Positions 61,493 through 64,000 of a stretch of DNA of 64,000 bases are shown here, one piece after another (position 1 is the stretch's first letter; each line of letters opens with the position of its first letter). The stretch spans positions 310,001-374,000 of the forward strand of contig JABCZH010000002.1 in assembly GCA_013289795.1 (NCBI GenBank). The letters run 5' to 3'. The position numbers and the translations under genes are program-made. The notes under the pieces are model-generated. The model had not been told where the DNA came from. It did no database searches and worked only from the letters and a program-made list of their open reading frames with translations. Source of the DNA: Acidobacteriota bacterium (GTDB lineage: Bacteria > Acidobacteriota > Terriglobia > Terriglobales > Acidobacteriaceae).

Positions 61493-63946
61493 TCATTCGC
61501 TGCGGAGGCTATTCACCGGATCGACTCGGCTGGCGCGTCGAGCAGGAATGTAGATTGCCAGGCTCGAAGCCATCACCAGCAGCGCGGGCGCAAGTGCGAA
61601 GGTTGTGGGATCGGTAGCGCTGATGCCAAAAACAAAGCTGCTCAGCAATCGAGTCAAGCCCAACGCCACCGTCAGCCCGATCGCCAGACCCCAACCAACC
61701 AGCGGAGTGCCCTGCCCGAAGATCAATCTCAAGATGTCGGATCTTTGCGCTCCGAGCGCAAGCCGAATCCCTATTTCAGAGGTGCGCTCGTTCACCATGA
61801 AGGCAACCACCGCATATATCCCGATTACAGTCAGGATCAACGCTGCGGCGGAAAAAGCTCCCAGCACCGATGCCGAGAGCCTCTGCGCCGACATCGAAAG
61901 CGAGACCAGTTCCTCCATCGGCTGCAAATTGGCAATGGCCAGTTCCGGATCAACCGACTTCACAGCCTCTCTCAGTTCGTTTGCCAGACTGGAGGCAGTA
62001 AGAGTCGTCCGCAGGACAACCGACATGGTCAGCAGGGATGGATACGGCTTCTGCTTGTAGGGAACATACATTTCGGGTCCGGGAGCATCACTCAAGGCGA
62101 ATTTCTTCACATCGGCAGCGACTCCCACAATGGTCATCCCCGGGTACCAGGAAGCCGGAAGCTTGATGCGTTGGCCTACAGGGTCCTGCCCCGGCCAAAA
62201 CTGCCGGGCGAAACTCTCGCTGATGATCGTGACCCAGGGTGCCTGGGCATTGTCAGCTTCGGTGAAGGCGCGGCCACTCAGAATCGGGACGTTGGCCGCT
62301 TTAAAGTAGTCCGGACTCGCAATCGTGTAAGACGCCATCGGCAGATTCTCCTGCTTCACCGCCGCGCGATTCTCAATGGTGAAAACCGTCTCTTCCTGGC
62401 TTCCGCTCATGGGCAAAGGCTTGACCGTACCGGCGGACTGGATCCCCGGCACTGCGGCCAAACCATCCAGGATGCGCTGGTAGATACCAGTCACGGCGTC
62501 GGGAGACGAATACTTCAAAGCTGGGACGGTAACCTCCATCGTAATCAGATGACCCGCCTGAAAACCGGGATTGGCCTTCAGCAGATTGATGAAGCTCCGC
62601 GCGAAGACACCGGTCCCGATCACCAGGACCAACGATACCCCCACTTGTCCGGCCACCATGGCTCGGCGGAACGAATTCACTCCCCGGCTCGAATGCTTCT
62701 GCTCCCGGCTCTTCAAGTAATCCGCCAGTGGCAGTCCGCTCATATAGAGCGCTGGAAAGACTCCGAACAGGATGCCCACGCAAATGGTTAACCCGCCTGC
62801 GAACGCCATCACGGGAAGGTTCAGATGCGCCTGTTCCAGGCGGGGAACATAGAGCAAGAATGATTTCCTGACCACATGAACGATTACTAGAGAGAGCAGG
62901 GTCCCCAACACCGTTCCGCCAAAAGCCAGTAACAGGCTTTCGCTAAGCAGCTGCCGTACCAAGTCCACACGCCTGGCTCCCAGGGCTGCACGAACCGCGA
63001 AGTCCTTAAACCGTCCCAGTGACCGGGCAAGAAAAAGATTGGAGACATTCGCGCAGCTGATGAACAGGACCAGGACTACGGCGCCGGCCAGCATCCAAAG
63101 TCGGGATCGGGAGTCTCCCTCCACCTGAGCGCGCAGCGGCACCAGCTTGGAGTTGGCCCAACCCTTCCAGCCAGGTTCCTGTTCCACTAATTCGCGGTTC
63201 ATTTCGTGCAGATCCAACTGGGCCTGTTCCAGTGAAATGTTCGGCCGCGACCTCGCGATTAGAGCCAGGTCCGAAGGGCCGCGATAAGACGCGGGCAAGG
63301 CGAGCGGAACCCATAGTTCCGCCTGCTTGGGAAATTGCATGCTTTTCGGCATTTCGGCGCCCCGTGGAAAGGTGAATCCCTCGGGCATGACCCCAATCAC
63401 GGTATAGGTTTCGCTATTAAGGCGAATGGTTTTGCCTACCAACGCAGGATCCGATGCGAACCGGCGGCGCCACAGGCTGTGGCCAACCACAACCACGTGC
63501 TCCCTACCCGGCTGGTCCTCTTCTAACAAGAACGCCCTGCCGATCTGCGGTGGCACCCCGATGACTCGAAAGAAATCTCCGGAGGCCCGGATTCCGTCGA
63601 TCCGCTCAGTATCCGACTCGCCATTCAGGTTGAACTCATCGCTCTTGAAGGCGGCAACGCCCTCCAGGGACCGGCTGTGGGAGCTAATGAACAGGAACTC
63701 CTTGTTGTGTAGCGGTAGCTCGCCAAATCCGAGATGCATTTGCGGCGGCGGAACATCCCAGATGGCAAAGATTCTCTCCGCGTTCGGAAAAGGCAAAGGC
63801 CTCAACAAAACAGCATCTACAATCGAGAATATAGCGGTGCTGGCGCCCATCCCCAGTCCCAGCATCAGGATCGCCACACCAGTGAACCCCGGTGATTTCC
63901 GCAGCATGCGGAAGCTATGCCGCGCATCTCGAAAAGTAGACCCCAT
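61493..63946 (-). CDS. Acidobacterial-type orphan FtsX/MacB-like permease (ADOP family)
   Basis: 817 residues from ATG 63946, six bases after GAGGGG; a GTG two codons earlier is alternative. N-terminal MLRKSPGFTGVAILMLGLGM is the first of about eight TM helices, followed by a large MacB periplasmic domain (GIRASGDFFRVIGVPPQIGR, FAVRAALGARRVDLVRQLLS) and repeated FtsX cores (TSEIGIRLALGAQRSDILRL). ADOP proteins fuse two permease halves and are, by recollection, hugely expanded in Acidobacteria. No ATPase gene lies beside it, so the partner is unknown. It may export antimicrobial or lipidic molecules; substrate unknown. It is the first gene of the minus-strand run on the right. Confidence 0.92.
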   Translation of the reverse strand: MGSTFRDARHSFRMLRKSPGFTGVAILMLGLGMGASTAIFSIVDAVLLRPLPFPNAERIFAIWDVPPPQMHLGFGELPLHNKEFLFISSHSRSLEGVAAFKSDEFNLNGESDTERIDGIRASGDFFRVIGVPPQIGRAFLLEEDQPGREHVVVVGHSLWRRRFASDPALVGKTIRLNSETYTVIGVMPEGFTFPRGAEMPKSMQFPKQAELWVPLALPASYRGPSDLALIARSRPNISLEQAQLDLHEMNRELVEQEPGWKGWANSKLVPLRAQVEGDSRSRLWMLAGAVVLVLFISCANVSNLFLARSLGRFKDFAVRAALGARRVDLVRQLLSESLLLAFGGTVLGTLLSLVIVHVVRKSFLLYVPRLEQAHLNLPVMAFAGGLTICVGILFGVFPALYMSGLPLADYLKSREQKHSSRGVNSFRRAMVAGQVGVSLVLVIGTGVFARSFINLLKANPGFQAGHLITMEVTVPALKYSSPDAVTGIYQRILDGLAAVPGIQSAGTVKPLPMSGSQEETVFTIENRAAVKQENLPMASYTIASPDYFKAANVPILSGRAFTEADNAQAPWVTIISESFARQFWPGQDPVGQRIKLPASWYPGMTIVGVAADVKKFALSDAPGPEMYVPYKQKPYPSLLTMSVVLRTTLTASSLANELREAVKSVDPELAIANLQPMEELVSLSMSAQRLSASVLGAFSAAALILTVIGIYAVVAFMVNERTSEIGIRLALGAQRSDILRLIFGQGTPLVGWGLAIGLTVALGLTRLLSSFVFGISATDPTTFALAPALLVMASSLAIYIPARRASRVDPVNSLRSE

Positions 63947-64000
63947 CGCCACCCCCTCAGCGCTTTAGACGTGACTCCAGCCAGGTTGGTCACCGCTCTT

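Noticed and set aside
61418-62791. 457-codon plus-strand ORF opposite the orphan permease
   Set aside because: Antisense to a clear MacB/FtsX coding frame; composition is Arg/Gln/His-rich. The AGGAGGTGAGG before it is a coincidence in the gap.

Overview
The window reads as chromosomal DNA of a soil-type Acidobacteriota, probably class Terriglobia. This is inferred from gene content: an acidobacterial-type orphan FtsX/MacB permease at the right end, very large Ser/Thr kinases fused to TPR and PEGA modules, many secreted beta-propeller proteins, two NtrC-type sigma-54 regulators, and fairly GC-rich coding sequence. There is no rRNA, phage, insertion sequence or CRISPR array. One tRNA gene, tRNA-Arg(TCT), is present.

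Layout. 0-9 kb: a 5'-truncated TPR protein, a secreted DUF4097-like protein, a secreted discoidin/glycosidase-like protein, an acyl-CoA dehydrogenase, an RluA-type pseudouridine synthase, three small genes including a thioredoxin-like [2Fe-2S] ferredoxin, and an arylsulfotransferase-like gene broken by a frameshift. 9-24.7 kb: mostly exported proteins (internally duplicated small protein, multicopper oxidase, lactonase-type propeller, M28 peptidase, lipoprotein, kelch and sialidase-like propellers, CAP-domain protein) around a 1675-residue membrane kinase. 24.8-33.6 kb: a GH15-like protein, the tRNA, a second large kinase overlapping panE, three unrecognised genes of lower GC, and RNase HII. 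33.6-46.2 kb: two sigma-54 two-component clusters, a lipoprotein, a Phd/VapC-type toxin-antitoxin pair, a BNR-repeat protein and an OmpA-like envelope protein. 46.2-51.6 kb: a TPR protein, a GT39-like membrane glycosyltransferase, an MFS transporter, FabI and a signal-peptidase-like lipoprotein. 51.7-64 kb: a long minus-strand run (M24 peptidase, accB, accC, thiE, two APC permeases, nnr, a PilZ-like protein, tsaE), with the orphan permease upstream.

Working together. AccB, AccC and FabI belong to fatty-acid synthesis; the acyl-CoA dehydrogenase belongs to acyl-CoA breakdown. ThiE, PanE and Nnr serve cofactor synthesis or repair, and TsaE, RluA and tRNA-Arg serve translation. The signalling genes fall into local clusters: kinase/regulator pairs at 34.2-36.5 kb and 42.3-45.6 kb, each next to a small unrecognised protein that may be an accessory component.

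The best leads for something undescribed are: a degenerate receiver plus H-box protein beside the first sigma-54 system; a signal-peptidase-like lipoprotein whose nucleophile Ser is replaced by Ala; the giant kinase with a lectin-like outer domain; three phased operator-like repeats overlapping a possibly leaderless promoter at the toxin-antitoxin locus; and a long-armed inverted repeat that writes the C-terminus of the MFS transporter. All calls are by eye from sequence; no search or structure prediction was run.
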